Shown: piece by piece, positions 36,162 through 47,300 of the stretch | Layout: the number at the start of each line of letters is the position of its first letter | Numbering within the stretch: the stretch's first letter is position 1 | NCBI RefSeq assembly: GCF_018457175.1 | Contig: NZ_JAGFNU010000002.1 | Span: 186,001 to 250,000, forward strand | Length of the DNA: 64,000 nucleotides | Direction: 5' to 3' | From: Pseudohalocynthiibacter aestuariivivens | Lineage (GTDB): Bacteria; Pseudomonadota; Alphaproteobacteria; Rhodobacterales; Rhodobacteraceae | The notes under the pieces: generated by a model | What the model saw: only the letters and a program-made list of their open reading frames with translations | Databases searched by the model: none | What the model was told of the DNA's origin: nothing | Program-made: the position numbers and the translations under genes

Positions 36162-37682
36162 ATGATTCAGCGCATCCTGTCCCTGCCATTTATTGTGATC
36201 CTCATGGGAATAGGGGCGCTCGCTATGCTTGGGCCTGCTGTTTTTGGTTATTTCTCGCGTGATCTACACGATGCTCGCGTATTTCTTTATGGAAGCATCC
36301 TGTTTTTTACGCTGACCACATTGATCGGCGTTGCCTCAATGGACAGCCGAAAACACTCTGCGGCGCGTAGCCATCTGTTAGCGATGCTGGGCGCATACGT
36401 GCTACTTCCTGTTGTTCTGGCTGTTCCATTCTATGAAGCAGTTGAAAACACAAGTTTTACAAATGCTTACTTTGAAATGGTTTCAAGCCTGACAACAACT
36501 GGTGCGACATTGTTTGATGACCCAAACAGGCTTTCGCAGACCGAACATTTGTGGCGCGCTATTGTTGGTTGGATGGGTGGCTTTTTTATTTGGGTAACGG
36601 CGATCGCCATTCTGGCACCGATGAATTTGGGCGGTTTTGAAGTCACGGCCACGGGTCGCGTCGGCCATTCAGCCACGGATTTCGTACAAATATCTGACCG
36701 GACCGACGCCTCGCGCAGGCTAAGCCGCTCTGCCGCACAATTGTTGCCAATCTATCTGGGGCTGACACTTGCACTTTGGATTTTCCTGATCGTTGCAGGC
36801 GACAGCGCTTTTATTGCTTTATGCCATTCTATGTCGACCCTTTCGACAAGCGGGATCTCACCGGTTGGCGGTTTAGCGGGCGGTAACGCAGGTTTGTCTG
36901 GCGAATTTCTGGTTTTCATCTTTCTTTTCTTTGCGATTTCGCGTTTGACCTATGCGCCGGAAACGCAGTCAAACTCGCTCAAACTACTTGTCTCTGATCC
37001 TGAATTCAGGATGGGTCTTTTTTGTGTTTTGGTGATCCCCGCTTTTTTGTTTTTACGCCACTGGGTCGGGGCCTATGAAATTGATGAGGAAGAAAACATT
37101 CTCGGTGCCGTCAGCGCGCTTTGGGGCGGCATTTTCACGGTGTTATCATTTCTAACGACCACAGGCTTTGAATCCAGCGATTGGGATGCAGCACGCGGGT
37201 GGTCCGGGCTAAATACGCCTGGCCTGATTTTCGTCGGGTTGTCGATCATTGGCGGCGGGGTGGCAACAACAGCGGGCGGTGTAAAGCTATTGCGCGTATA
37301 TGCGCTTTACATGCATGGAGCACGCGAACTGGAAAGGCTGGTTCATCCATCCTCTGTTGGCGGATCCGGTCATTCGGCGCGCCACATCAGGCGACAAGGC
37401 GCTTATATGGCATGGATATTTTTCATGCTTTTCGCCCTGTCGATAGCTGTTATTACAGCAGCGCTGGCGCTGAATGGATTGTCGTTTGAGAGTTCAATCG
37501 TTCTGACTGTTGCCTCTCTTTCGACCACAGGCCCATTGGCCGGAATCGCAGCGGAAACACCGTTAACCTTTGCGGAACTGAACGATATCGGCAAATTGAT
37601 CACGGGTTCGGCAATGGTTCTGGGGCGCCTTGAAACACTGGCTTTTATAGCGCTTTTAAACCCCGATTTTTGGCGGACTTGA
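36162..37682 (+). CDS. trkH: Trk potassium channel subunit TrkH
   Basis: A 506-residue inner-membrane protein. The four selectivity-filter repeats are visible as SSLTTTGAT, STLSTSGIS, SFLTTTGFE and ASLSTTGPL, each between two helices. It imports K+ under control of TrkA, encoded immediately upstream. A weak ribosome site suggests coupling to trkA translation. Confidence 0.95.
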   Translation: MIQRILSLPFIVILMGIGALAMLGPAVFGYFSRDLHDARVFLYGSILFFTLTTLIGVASMDSRKHSAARSHLLAMLGAYVLLPVVLAVPFYEAVENTSFTNAYFEMVSSLTTTGATLFDDPNRLSQTEHLWRAIVGWMGGFFIWVTAIAILAPMNLGGFEVTATGRVGHSATDFVQISDRTDASRRLSRSAAQLLPIYLGLTLALWIFLIVAGDSAFIALCHSMSTLSTSGISPVGGLAGGNAGLSGEFLVFIFLFFAISRLTYAPETQSNSLKLLVSDPEFRMGLFCVLVIPAFLFLRHWVGAYEIDEEENILGAVSALWGGIFTVLSFLTTTGFESSDWDAARGWSGLNTPGLIFVGLSIIGGGVATTAGGVKLLRVYALYMHGARELERLVHPSSVGGSGHSARHIRRQGAYMAWIFFMLFALSIAVITAALALNGLSFESSIVLTVASLSTTGPLAGIAAETPLTFAELNDIGKLITGSAMVLGRLETLAFIALLNPDFWRT

Positions 37683-37817
37683 CTCCCAATTTCTGAAAGC
37701 TATGTAACAGATTGTTTTTTGGGCTGGAATCTCTGGCTGAGGCGTTCCATACTCAATTATTAACTAATATGGCCTGCCGCCGAGGGGCAGAACGACAGAA
37801 AAAGGGCGAGAAGACCA

Positions 37818-38051
37818 ATGGCTGCCGATAAACAAAATTTACAAGATGCGTTTTTAAACCACGTTCGTAAGACAAAAGTTCCAGTTACAATTTTCCTGAT
37901 TAACGGCGTCAAGCTGCAAGGTGTTATCACTTGGTTTGACAATTTTTGCGTCCTGCTGCGCCGCGATGGTCAGTCTCAACTCGTTTACAAACACGCCATT
38001 TCAACGATCATGCCATCGACGCCGATTAGCCTTTATGATGGCGAAGAATAA
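37818..38051 (+). CDS. hfq: RNA chaperone Hfq
   Basis: A 77-residue Sm-like protein that forms hexamers and matches small RNAs with mRNAs. The Sm1 motif [20 protein letters not shown] and the Sm2 motif [10 protein letters not shown] are intact, and the C-terminus is short as in other alphaproteobacteria. A 135-base gap after trkH probably holds its own promoter; a short CTGCC/GGCAG hairpin lies near 37774-37790. Three bases separate it from hflX. Confidence 0.97.
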   Translation: MAADKQNLQDAFLNHVRKTKVPVTIFLINGVKLQGVITWFDNFCVLLRRDGQSQLVYKHAISTIMPSTPISLYDGEE

Positions 38052-38054
38052 GCG

Positions 38055-39329
38055 TTGAGCGAGCCGACAGACGAAAAGGCCACTCGCGCCTGGGTTCTGC
38101 ACCCCGATATCCAATCAGACCGTAATCGCAGGGATGCGTCCTATGCGCTGGAGGAAGCGGTGTCTTTGGCGAGGGCGCTGCCGGGGCTTGAGATTGCCGG
38201 AGCAACCAAAGTCCCACTTCCAAAGAAACGGGCGGGGTTCCTGTTTGGATCAGGCAAAATTAAAGAACTCGGATTAATTTTTGAAGAGGCCGAGGTTGAA
38301 CTCGTTTTGATCAACGGGCCAGTAACCCCTGTTCAGCAACGGAATCTTGAGCGCGACTGGAAAGTAAAAATTCTGGATCGCACCGGGTTAATTCTGGAAA
38401 TTTTCTCTGATCGCGCGCGCACCCGTGAAGGTGTGCTCCAGGTTGATATGGCAGCCTTATCATATCAGCGGACGCGTCTTGTGCGGGCCTGGACCCACCT
38501 TGAGCGTCAGCGTGGCGGGCTTGGCTTTGTCGGCGGGCCTGGAGAAACCCAGATCGAGGCGGACAGACGCGCGATTGACGAACAAATCGGGCGGATCAAA
38601 AAGCAGCTTGCTAAGGTTGTTAAAACCCGTGAACTGCACCGCGCGTCCCGCGCAAAGGTGCCATACCCGGTTGTTGCTTTGGTTGGCTATACAAACGCAG
38701 GGAAATCTACGCTGTTCAACCGGCTGACGGGGGCAGAGGTTTTTGTAAAAGATATGCTCTTTGCGACGCTTGACCCGACAATGCGGGCAGTCACACTGCC
38801 GTCTGGTCGCGATATCATCTTGTCCGACACGGTTGGTTTCATTTCCGACTTACCGACCCAACTGGTCGCGGCCTTTCGCGCCACGCTTGAAGAAGTTCTG
38901 GATGCAGACCTGATCTTGCATGTACGTGACATTTCGCATTCAGAGACAGAGGAACAGGCGCAGGATGTGAACGGTATTCTGACAGAGCTTGGTGTCGAAG
39001 GCATCCCCGAAATCGAGGTCTGGAACAAGATCGACCTTTTAGAGGGCGATGCACGCACCGCCGTTGAGACACAAGCGGATCGACAAGAAAATTGCTTTGC
39101 TGTCTCCGCAATTGGTGGTGAAGGATTGGATGACCTTCTTGATGCGGTCTCTGAAGAACTGACTGACCCGAAAACAGAGACTGAATTTTTGTTGCCATAT
39201 TCCGAGGGCCGGAAAAGAGCCTGGCTTTTCCAGGAAGGACTTATTCAACGCGAAGATCAAACCGAAGACGGTTTTCTTTTGCGTGTTCTCTGGACAGAAC
39301 GGCAGGAGCAGAAGTTTAACGCTTTGTAA
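38055..39329 (+). CDS. hflX: ribosome-associated GTPase HflX
   Basis: A 424-residue GTPase that splits or rescues stalled ribosomes. After the HflX N-terminal domain (FLFGSGKIKEL) and the Gly-rich linker GGLGFVGGPGETQIEADRR come G1 GYTNAGKST (about 211), G3 DTVGF and G4 NKID. The start is TTG, three bases after hfq, with only a weak GAAG ribosome site, so translation probably depends on hfq. It converges on the penicillin acylase family gene. Confidence 0.94.
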   Translation: MSEPTDEKATRAWVLHPDIQSDRNRRDASYALEEAVSLARALPGLEIAGATKVPLPKKRAGFLFGSGKIKELGLIFEEAEVELVLINGPVTPVQQRNLERDWKVKILDRTGLILEIFSDRARTREGVLQVDMAALSYQRTRLVRAWTHLERQRGGLGFVGGPGETQIEADRRAIDEQIGRIKKQLAKVVKTRELHRASRAKVPYPVVALVGYTNAGKSTLFNRLTGAEVFVKDMLFATLDPTMRAVTLPSGRDIILSDTVGFISDLPTQLVAAFRATLEEVLDADLILHVRDISHSETEEQAQDVNGILTELGVEGIPEIEVWNKIDLLEGDARTAVETQADRQENCFAVSAIGGEGLDDLLDAVSEELTDPKTETEFLLPYSEGRKRAWLFQEGLIQREDQTEDGFLLRVLWTERQEQKFNAL

Positions 39330-39335
39330 TACTCG

Positions 39336-41798
39336 TTACCTTTCCGGACGTAACCAAGTGATACCCGCAGCTGCGGCGCGGGCGAGATCAGGATCAAGCG
39401 ACATCGGAATATATTCCCCGCGGCGCCACAGTTCACCGAGGTCATCATAATGGCGGGAAAGCGGATGCCCCGACTGTCCGGTTGAGATCACAAAGACAGA
39501 ACTGTCCGGATCGGCAAAATCATAGACCCCCCGAAAACCCGCACCGTGTACATTCAGAAACGGGTTGCGCCCCGAACCTGAGGTGCGGCCACGCATCAAG
39601 GTGTTGTCGCCGCCACTTGTAGACTGTCGGATGTTGACGAACCAGGACAAGAGCGGCACCTGACCAAGAACCTCGTGATCTTGCGTGGCTTGGTGCAGAT
39701 CCCCCCAACGCAGGTATTCCAGCGTGCCGCCGTGATTTTCTTCAATCCAGAGAAGCGCATCATCAAGCGATTGCCTTGCTGCGTCTGCGCAGGTTTCGAT
39801 CGGGGCCGACTGGATGACATCGCACCACTTTGATGCACCGTCCACATCACGATAGACCCGCTCAATAAAGAGCGGTTCCACGTGGTTATATTCCTGAGCC
39901 AAAGGTCCAAGTTCATCCCGGATCAACCTGTCTTGCAACGCACGCATCCATGCGGCGTAGATCAGTGGTTCGGGAAGATGTTCATTCATTTCTCCGTTCC
40001 ACTCGGCAAGTAGAGTAAGCGCACGCTGGCGCACGCGTTCGGTTGTACCATCTGCGGCAGCTTCACCAGTAAACCATAGGTCAGCTGCAACAAGTGGCAA
40101 CAATGCCCGGGCAGAGAAGCTTACGGTATCAAGCTGTGCTTCGATGAAACTGTCCCGGGTGTGCACCTCACGGTTTTGCATCAGATGCTGCCAACGTTGC
40201 ACGCGCTGTGTATCTCCCCAGACGTAACTGATGTGGAAAGGGAAGGGGCGATCGATCAGTTTATTATTCGTGTTTCCAAGCAACCCGCCTTCGGGTGCTA
40301 CGAATTCCGGGTTTACCCGATAGCCCGCTCGGCCCTGCCAGCGATTTACCGCCCGCCAACCCGGGCTTGGCAAACGACCCTTGCTTTGATGCCGTGCTGC
40401 GCGAGACGGAACTGCGCCAATCGTTTTCAGAGCGATCGTATCACCATCGACAAGCGTCAGGTTGAGCGAAGGGGCTATGAACCTTTCGCCTGCTGCTATC
40501 CCGTCGGAAACTGTCTTAGCCCGCATCAGGGAGATTGCAGAGCTCATCGTGGTGTCATTGGGCGACAAGACCGTCCAGGAGATGGAAGCAACATGCCCCG
40601 GTGGTGTAATCGATCCCAGATCATAATGACTTGGAGGTAGGACCGGGCCATTTTCTGTCCAGCGCAATGTCAAAGGAATGTCCGGCCCATCTTTGACCCG
40701 GATGACCGATTGACTGGTTTGAAACACCTTGAACCCATGTGGTGTCTCGTATTCTTCCGGATTTTTTGGGTTAAGCTTTTCAACAAAGACATCCAGATCA
40801 TCCAGATAGGACGCGGTCACACCCCATCCAAGATAGTCGCTGCGCCCCGTAAGGACAGACGGTATGCCCGGTATAGTTCCGCCAATCACACCACCGTCAG
40901 AAAGTTCCAGACGTGCGAGGTACCAGATGGCTGGCGCGGTAAAGCCAAGATGCGGATCATTTGCCAAAAGGGTAGAACCGGCCGCTGAACGTTCAGGTGC
41001 TGCAGCCCAGGCATTGGAGGCTCCGGCGAACGCGCGGCGTTTGAACGGCGAAAGCCAGTTTTCAGCAATGCGTAAAGATTCGTTCGATGGGACCGCTGTC
41101 GGGAATAGCGCTGCATAGTCCGGCAAAGCGGCAACCCCGGTTCCGGGCGCATCCGGCAGGATATCGCGAAGTCTATCTTCTGACAGGACCAGCGACAGAC
41201 GGGCCCTCAGAACTTCTTCTTCCAGATGTGGCGACAGTTGCAGCGCCATTAGTTTTACAAGCGCCAGAGAATCCGCTGGTTGCCACGGTGCGATTTCCTT
41301 GGAGAACAAAAAGAATTCCGGCGCACCACGACCAAGTGCATCGTTGTTTATCCGCGCGAGCCATGCATTCACACCGGCAGAGTAAGCCTCGAGTGCTTTG
41401 CGTGTAGGCGCATCCTGAACCAGAACAGACTGCTGCGCGAGATTGTAAAGATCCAGTCGTCTAAGCAGTTCATCCACCGGAACAGTGCGTTCGCCAAATA
41501 GTTCCGACAGGCGCCCCTGTGCGGTACGGCGCATTAAAATCATCTGCCAAAGCCGGTCTTGTGCGTGAACAAAGCCAAGTCCGAAAAAGGCATCCGCATC
41601 ATTTTCAGCAAAGATATGCGGTACCGATGCGTTGTTTCGCACGATCTCGACCGGTGCCGAAACGTCGCGAGTTGTATAGTTCATGTTGTAGTCTGGCAGT
41701 GATCGGCTCGCCAGATAGTAAATGACTGCAACACTAAGACCAGCGAACAGCAAAACCGTACCCAGCAGCCTCATCAACCAGCGAAACAGTCGTGACAT
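39336..41798 (-). CDS. penicillin acylase family protein
   Basis: An 820-residue Ntn hydrolase precursor. An N-terminal membrane anchor (VLLFAGLSVAVIYYLA) is followed by the alpha part and the autocatalytic site GASNAWA, with Ser261 becoming the nucleophile. NDPHLGFTAPAIWY and the TNNK segment in the beta chain fit the family. Homologs hydrolyse beta-lactam side chains or acyl-homoserine lactones; the substrate here is unknown. A LuxR solo is encoded about 21 kb away, but no link is shown. Confidence 0.9.
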   Translation of the reverse strand: MSRLFRWLMRLLGTVLLFAGLSVAVIYYLASRSLPDYNMNYTTRDVSAPVEIVRNNASVPHIFAENDADAFFGLGFVHAQDRLWQMILMRRTAQGRLSELFGERTVPVDELLRRLDLYNLAQQSVLVQDAPTRKALEAYSAGVNAWLARINNDALGRGAPEFFLFSKEIAPWQPADSLALVKLMALQLSPHLEEEVLRARLSLVLSEDRLRDILPDAPGTGVAALPDYAALFPTAVPSNESLRIAENWLSPFKRRAFAGASNAWAAAPERSAAGSTLLANDPHLGFTAPAIWYLARLELSDGGVIGGTIPGIPSVLTGRSDYLGWGVTASYLDDLDVFVEKLNPKNPEEYETPHGFKVFQTSQSVIRVKDGPDIPLTLRWTENGPVLPPSHYDLGSITPPGHVASISWTVLSPNDTTMSSAISLMRAKTVSDGIAAGERFIAPSLNLTLVDGDTIALKTIGAVPSRAARHQSKGRLPSPGWRAVNRWQGRAGYRVNPEFVAPEGGLLGNTNNKLIDRPFPFHISYVWGDTQRVQRWQHLMQNREVHTRDSFIEAQLDTVSFSARALLPLVAADLWFTGEAAADGTTERVRQRALTLLAEWNGEMNEHLPEPLIYAAWMRALQDRLIRDELGPLAQEYNHVEPLFIERVYRDVDGASKWCDVIQSAPIETCADAARQSLDDALLWIEENHGGTLEYLRWGDLHQATQDHEVLGQVPLLSWFVNIRQSTSGGDNTLMRGRTSGSGRNPFLNVHGAGFRGVYDFADPDSSVFVISTGQSGHPLSRHYDDLGELWRRGEYIPMSLDPDLARAAAAGITWLRPER

Positions 41799-41990
41799 CA
41801 GGTATCCATGCGTTGGCGCAAGTCTGGCTTCATTTCACTAAAACAAAGAGGGAGTGAAGGCAATCGCAAGCAAGTAAACAAGGATAATATGTCCTTCTGC
41901 AAAAAGCTTTACTTCTTTCGAATTTGGGCACAACTGCCTTGGCGACAGTTACAGCGAAAGCCGTCGCCAAGCGCAAAAAAGACATCGGGC

Positions 41991-42551
41991 TTACGGAATG
42001 ATACGTGTATATTTTGTGCCTTCAAGTGTAGCCCCAACAAGTAGGCCTGCCTGCCCGAAGATCACGGCAATCACCGGATCAAGAACGGTTGTAGTCTCAA
42101 CACCCAGGTTGCCCCCCTGATCTATGGCGGCATATTCCATATCTGCACCGGCGGCCCAACCGCTCGAGCGGCGAAAGGTCTCCAACGCTTCATTTGTCAT
42201 GAAAAACAAAACATGTGAAAACTGCTGTGCGCCGATCTGGAGGCCGATCGAAGCAGACGTGGCAGAATAGTAATCAACCGTCACATCGTTGATCTGAAGC
42301 GCGCCACGCCCGTAACTACCGCCAACACCAAAGCCAGCCTCAGTCATCAGAGGCATCACCAGCATGCCGGTGGATTTATCCCTGAGATCGCGTGTGCCAG
42401 GGTAGGTTGCATACATATGGTTGAGTGTACCCGCGACCCGCGCATCGATCGACTCGGCACCATTGCTGCCAATACCATTTCCACATGCAGCGGTTGTTGC
42501 CGCTACGGCGCCTGCACTGACGATAAAGCTACGACGTGAATAACTGCTCAT
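41991..42551 (-). CDS. Ysc84-like lipoprotein with Tat-type signal
   Basis: A 186-residue protein. The N-terminus SRRSFIVSAGAVAATTAACG combines a twin-arginine motif with a lipobox, suggesting a Tat-exported lipoprotein. The mature domain (GFGVGGSYGRGALQIN, then SIGLQIGAQQFSHVLFFMTNEAL) matches the lipid-binding Ysc84/SYLF family. A role in envelope lipid binding is inferred. It stands alone between gaps of 192 and 130 bases that show no clear features. Confidence 0.85.
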   Translation of the reverse strand: MSSYSRRSFIVSAGAVAATTAACGNGIGSNGAESIDARVAGTLNHMYATYPGTRDLRDKSTGMLVMPLMTEAGFGVGGSYGRGALQINDVTVDYYSATSASIGLQIGAQQFSHVLFFMTNEALETFRRSSGWAAGADMEYAAIDQGGNLGVETTTVLDPVIAVIFGQAGLLVGATLEGTKYTRIIP

Positions 42552-42681
42552 TTTTTGATGCCTTTGATAATGCCTGACGATGTGCCGGCCTTATTCTGGC
42601 CGATCCTGCACGTGACTATACGGCATAGATAGTGGTCTGTCACCAGATGTTGTGGAATTAGGCGAGAAATTGCACTAATAC

Positions 42682-43680
42682 TTAGCCTTGAAGAATACGC
42701 GCGGCTTCCGGGGCGAAATAGGTCAACACACCGTTACAACCTGCTCGTTTAAAAGCCAAAAGACTTTCAAGCATAACCTTTTCACCATCAAGCCAGCCAT
42801 TTTGGGCCGCGGCTTTGATCATCGCGTACTCACCTGAGACCTGATAGGCGAACGTGGGCACGCCAAATGTGTCTTTAACGCGCCTGCAAATATCAAGGTA
42901 AGGCATACCGGGTTTGACCATCACCATGTCGGCCCCCTCCATCAGATCACGTTCGACCAGACGAAGCGCTTCGTCGCTGCTGCCGGGATCCATCTGGTAG
43001 GTTTTTTTGTCACCTTTTAACGCGCTGCTGGCGCCCACCGCATCCCGAAACGGGCCAAAGAAGGCGCTGGCATATTTGGCGGTGTAGGACAGAATCGAAA
43101 CGTTTTTGTGCCCCTCGGCCTCAAGCGCATTGCGTATCGCACCAATCCGCCCGTCCATCATATCGGACGGACCCAGTATATCCGCGCCGGCCTCTGCCTG
43201 CGCCAGAGCCATTTTCACAAGCGCTTCGACCGTTTCGTCGTTCACAATTTCGCCATCGACCACAAACCCGTCATGTCCGTTGGCATTGTACGGATCAAGC
43301 GCGATATCAGTCATGACCGCGATTTCGGGAACCGAATTCTTGATCTCGCGAATTGCACGGTTCGACAAATTATCCGGGTTCCACGCGTCTTCGCAGCTTT
43401 CGGTTCGTTGCGCGGCTTCGGTGTAAGGGAAGATGCAAATCGCTGGTATGCCAAGCGCAGCCGCTTCTTTTGCAGCTTTTGAAACCTGATCGACAGAGAG
43501 TCGTTCCACACCTGGCATGGAACTGACTGCGTCACGCTCGCCCTTACCATCACGCACAAAAACCGGCCAGATCAGATCATCGACCGTCAAAGTGTTTTCC
43601 CGGGTCAAAGCGCGCAGCGCTTCAGATTTGCGTGAACGGCGCAGTCGTGCGGCTGGAAACGGTGCAATTGTTGGTCGCAT
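42682..43680 (-). CDS. hemB: delta-aminolevulinic acid dehydratase
   Basis: A 332-residue enzyme that condenses two aminolevulinate molecules to porphobilinogen in heme and chlorophyll synthesis. The Schiff-base lysines lie in SYTAKYASAFFGPFRDA and VMVKPGMPYLDI. The segment ALDPYNANGHDGF has Asp in place of the zinc cysteines, so this is the Mg-type enzyme. The start at 43680 gives the standard N-terminus (MRPTIAPFP); the ribosome site is weak. Divergent from the following small membrane protein gene. Confidence 0.96.
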   Translation of the reverse strand: MRPTIAPFPAARLRRSRKSEALRALTRENTLTVDDLIWPVFVRDGKGERDAVSSMPGVERLSVDQVSKAAKEAAALGIPAICIFPYTEAAQRTESCEDAWNPDNLSNRAIREIKNSVPEIAVMTDIALDPYNANGHDGFVVDGEIVNDETVEALVKMALAQAEAGADILGPSDMMDGRIGAIRNALEAEGHKNVSILSYTAKYASAFFGPFRDAVGASSALKGDKKTYQMDPGSSDEALRLVERDLMEGADMVMVKPGMPYLDICRRVKDTFGVPTFAYQVSGEYAMIKAAAQNGWLDGEKVMLESLLAFKRAGCNGVLTYFAPEAARILQG

Positions 43681-43795
43681 GGGGTTGCTTTCTTTCATTT
43701 TCTTCTGCGTCGCACGGATTGGCATGCATCTCAAGGGTGGCATCCGGACAAAAGCGCAGATAATGTCCGCCGAAACACGCTATGAGGGATTGCGA

Positions 43796-44320
43796 GTGAA
43801 CTGGTATCTGAGTGTCTTTGAACTGATTGATATGCGGTCTTTCTCGAATCTCTGGTTCTGGATTTCGCTTGCTGTTGTCTGGTCGTCTGCCAGCCATTGG
43901 ATTCTGGGAGTTCCATATGACATGGTCCTGCGTGCGAAACGCAATGGTGATCAGGCAATGGTTGATCTCGAAGATATGGTGCGCATCAACTCAAGACGGC
44001 TGCTTTATATTGCACGGGTGTCGGGTTTGTGGATTCTTGGGATCGGGTTTTTTATTCTGTCGAGTCTTGCAATTCTCGGTTTTTATTACTGGATCGAATT
44101 CGCACAGGCGGTGTTTCTGCTGGCGTTCCCGATGTCTGGTGTCGGGTTGCTGAGCTTGTCCACCGCACGCCTGATTGCAGATGTTAAACCGACGGGCGAG
44201 GAGCTTTGCCAAAGGCTTCACCGCCATAGGATATGGACGCAGGTTATTGGTATGGTGTCCGTTTTCGTCACGTCGCTTTGGGGTATGTACCAAAATGTTT
44301 CGGTCGGTGTTTTAGGCTGA
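43796..44320 (+). CDS. small membrane protein of unknown function, Rhodobacterales type
   Basis: A 174-residue inner-membrane protein. The GTG start at 43796 is supported by GAGGGA six bases upstream and gives VNWYLSVFELIDMRSFSN, which matches homologs as I remember them. About four helices follow, from NLWFWISLAVVWSSASHWIL to VIGMVSVFVTSLWGMYQ. Similar proteins are sometimes labelled 'component of SufBCD complex', but no suf gene lies here and no motif supports it. It precedes mfd by 36 bases. Confidence 0.72.
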   Translation: MNWYLSVFELIDMRSFSNLWFWISLAVVWSSASHWILGVPYDMVLRAKRNGDQAMVDLEDMVRINSRRLLYIARVSGLWILGIGFFILSSLAILGFYYWIEFAQAVFLLAFPMSGVGLLSLSTARLIADVKPTGEELCQRLHRHRIWTQVIGMVSVFVTSLWGMYQNVSVGVLG

Positions 44321-44356
44321 GACTGAAACAAGCAGCACCAAAAATAGGGTCACTGA

Positions 44357-47300
44357 ATGTCTGCCAATCACATAACCGCTGGCGGAGCCCCCGAAGGGTT
44401 TGACGCACAGATCATCGCCTCGGAGCTGGCGAAAACCGGCGGGCCGATTCTTCATATTGCACGGGATGATAAGCGGGTCGCCGCAATGCAGGCGGCGCTT
44501 GCGTTCTTTGCGCCCGATGCCGTAGTTATCCATTTTCCCGGGTGGGATTGTCTTCCGTTTGACCGGATGTCACCAAATCCTGATGTGTCGGCCACGCGTA
44601 TGGCAACACTGGCGGGGCTTGCCCACGGCATGCCAAGGCAGTTCATTCTGCTAACCACCTTAAACGCAGCAACGCAAAAGGTTCCGGCGCGCAGCATTTT
44701 GAAAGAAGCCGCTTTTTCAGCACAGGTCGGCCAACAGATAGACGAGTCTGCCTTACGCAACTTTCTGACGCGTATGGGGTTTAGCCAAACCCCAACGGTG
44801 ATGGAACCCGGCGACTACGCAATTCGGGGGGGAATCATCGATATCTATCCTCCGGGCGAAAGTGGGCCGGTACGTTTGGATCTGTTCGGCGATGTATTGG
44901 ATGGTGCACGACGATTTGACCCCGCAACGCAGCGCACAACTGAAAAGCTAAGCGTGATCGAGCTGGCCCCGGTGTCCGAAGTGATACTGGATGATGCATC
45001 GATCACCCGGTTCCGACAGAACTATCGCATCGAATTTGGCGCTGCGGGAACGGATGATCCGCTTTATGAAGCGATCAGCGCCGGGCGCAAACATCATGGT
45101 GTAGAGCATTGGTTGCCGTTTTTTCACGAACGACTAGAAACCCTTTTTGACTACCTGCCGGACGCCAGCGTATTTCTGGACGATCAGGTAACGCCAACAC
45201 GCCTTGCGCGGTGGGACTCGATTGCAGATCAATACGAAACCCGTCATCTGGCGCTGAGTGAAAAAGGCAGGATGGATACGGTCTATAAACCGGTTCCGCC
45301 CGAATTGCTTTATCTGGACGACACCGCCTGGAACGCGGCGATTGATGGGCATCGTGTTATCGAAATGCACCCGCTACCACGCGCGACCGGGCCCGGCGTC
45401 ATCGATGCAGGAGGGCGGATCGGTCGAAATTTTTCGCCAGAACGTCAACTTGAAAATGTAAGCCTTTTTAGCGCCTTAAAAGGTCATATTAATGCTATCA
45501 GACACAACAGCCAGGTAATTCTCGCAAGCTATTCAGAGGGCGCACGGGAGCGCCTGCAGGGCTTGATGGCTGACGAGGGCCTGACCAGCACCAATCTTAT
45601 CAAAGATTACCGCGATGTCCCTGACGGAACAGGCGGTGTGCACCTTGCGGTCTGGGCGCTTGAGCATGGCTTTGTCGCGAAAGGGCTGACCGTCATCTCT
45701 GAGCAGGACGTGCTGGGTGACAGGCTGATCCGAGCGCCAAAACGTAAAAGACGCGCGGAAAACTTCCTGACAGAAACACAAAGCCTCAGCCCGGGCGATT
45801 TGATCGTCCATGTCGATCACGGCGTTGGGCGCTACAAGGGCTTGGAAACCATAACAGCGATGAGCGCGCCGCATGAATGCATCGCGCTTGAATACGCAGG
45901 CGGCGACCGTTTGTTTCTACCTGTTGAAAACATTGAACTTCTTTCAAAGTTTGGCCACGAAGAGGGGTTGTTAGACCGCCTTGGTGGTGGCGCATGGCAG
46001 GCCAAGAAAGCCAAACTTAAAGAGCGTATTCGTGAAATAGCTGACAAGCTGATCCGGCTTGCTGCGGAACGCGCCTTGCGCCGTGCGCCGATCATGGAAC
46101 CACCCCATGGTATGTGGGAGGCGTTTTCAGCCCGTTTCCCCTATCAGGAAACCGAAGACCAACTGCGCGCGATCGAGGATGTTCTGCACGACATGGGTTC
46201 GGGTCAGCCGATGGACCGGCTCATTTGCGGTGACGTAGGCTTTGGAAAGACTGAGGTCGCAATGCGGGCCGCGTTTATCGCAGCACTTTCCGGCGTCCAG
46301 GTTGCCGTCATCACCCCAACAACACTTTTGACTCGCCAACATTACAAGAGCTTTTCTGACCGCTTCCGGGGTTTTCCGGTAGAGGTGCGGCAGTTATCGC
46401 GATTTGTGTCAGCAAAAGAGGCCGCCGCCACAAAAAGCGGGCTGGCTGATGGAACGATCGATATTGTTATCGGAACCCATGCACTGCTTGCCAAGACCAT
46501 TCGCATCAAGAACCTTGGTTTGCTGGTCATAGACGAAGAACAGCACTTTGGCGTGACCCATAAGGAACGCCTGAAGGAAATGCGCAGTGACGTTCATGTT
46601 CTGACGCTTACGGCAACCCCGATCCCGCGAACCTTGCAAATGTCGCTGTCCGGGGTGCGTGACCTTTCCATCATTGGCACGCCCCCTGTCGACCGTCTGG
46701 CAATCCGCACTTACGTCAGCGAATTTGATACGATCACGCTCAGAGAAGCCCTGTTGCGGGAACATTATCGCGGCGGGCAAAGCTTCTTTGTTGTACCGCG
46801 CATCAAGGACCTGCCAGAGATAGAGGCGTTTCTGGCAGACCAGGTGCCTGAAGTCAGCGTTGTTGTCGCCCATGGGCAAATGGCAGCAGGTGAGCTCGAT
46901 GACAGGATGAACGCCTTTTACGACGGCAAGTATGATGTTTTGCTGGCAACGACGATTATAGAAAGCGGGTTGGATATACCAACAGCCAACACGATGGTTA
47001 TTCACCGGGCGGATATGTTTGGCCTTGCACAGCTTTACCAGATACGGGGCAGGGTGGGGCGTTCCAAGACCCGGGCTTATGCTTACCTCACCACCAAGCC
47101 TCGCAGCCCGTTGACACCAAACGCTGAAAAACGCCTGCGTGTGCTTGGCAGCCTTGATGCACTGGGCGCCGGGTTCACGCTGGCCTCGCAAGACCTTGAT
47201 ATCCGGGGGGCGGGCAACCTGCTGGGTGAAGAACAATCGGGTCAGATGCGCGACGTTGGATATGAACTTTACCAATCCATGCTGGAAGAGGCGATTTCCA

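Noticed and set aside
39336-41798. Penicillin acylase homolog as a quorum-quenching partner of the LuxR solo
   Set aside because: They lie over 20 kb apart with no shared regulatory signal; the substrate cannot be read from sequence.
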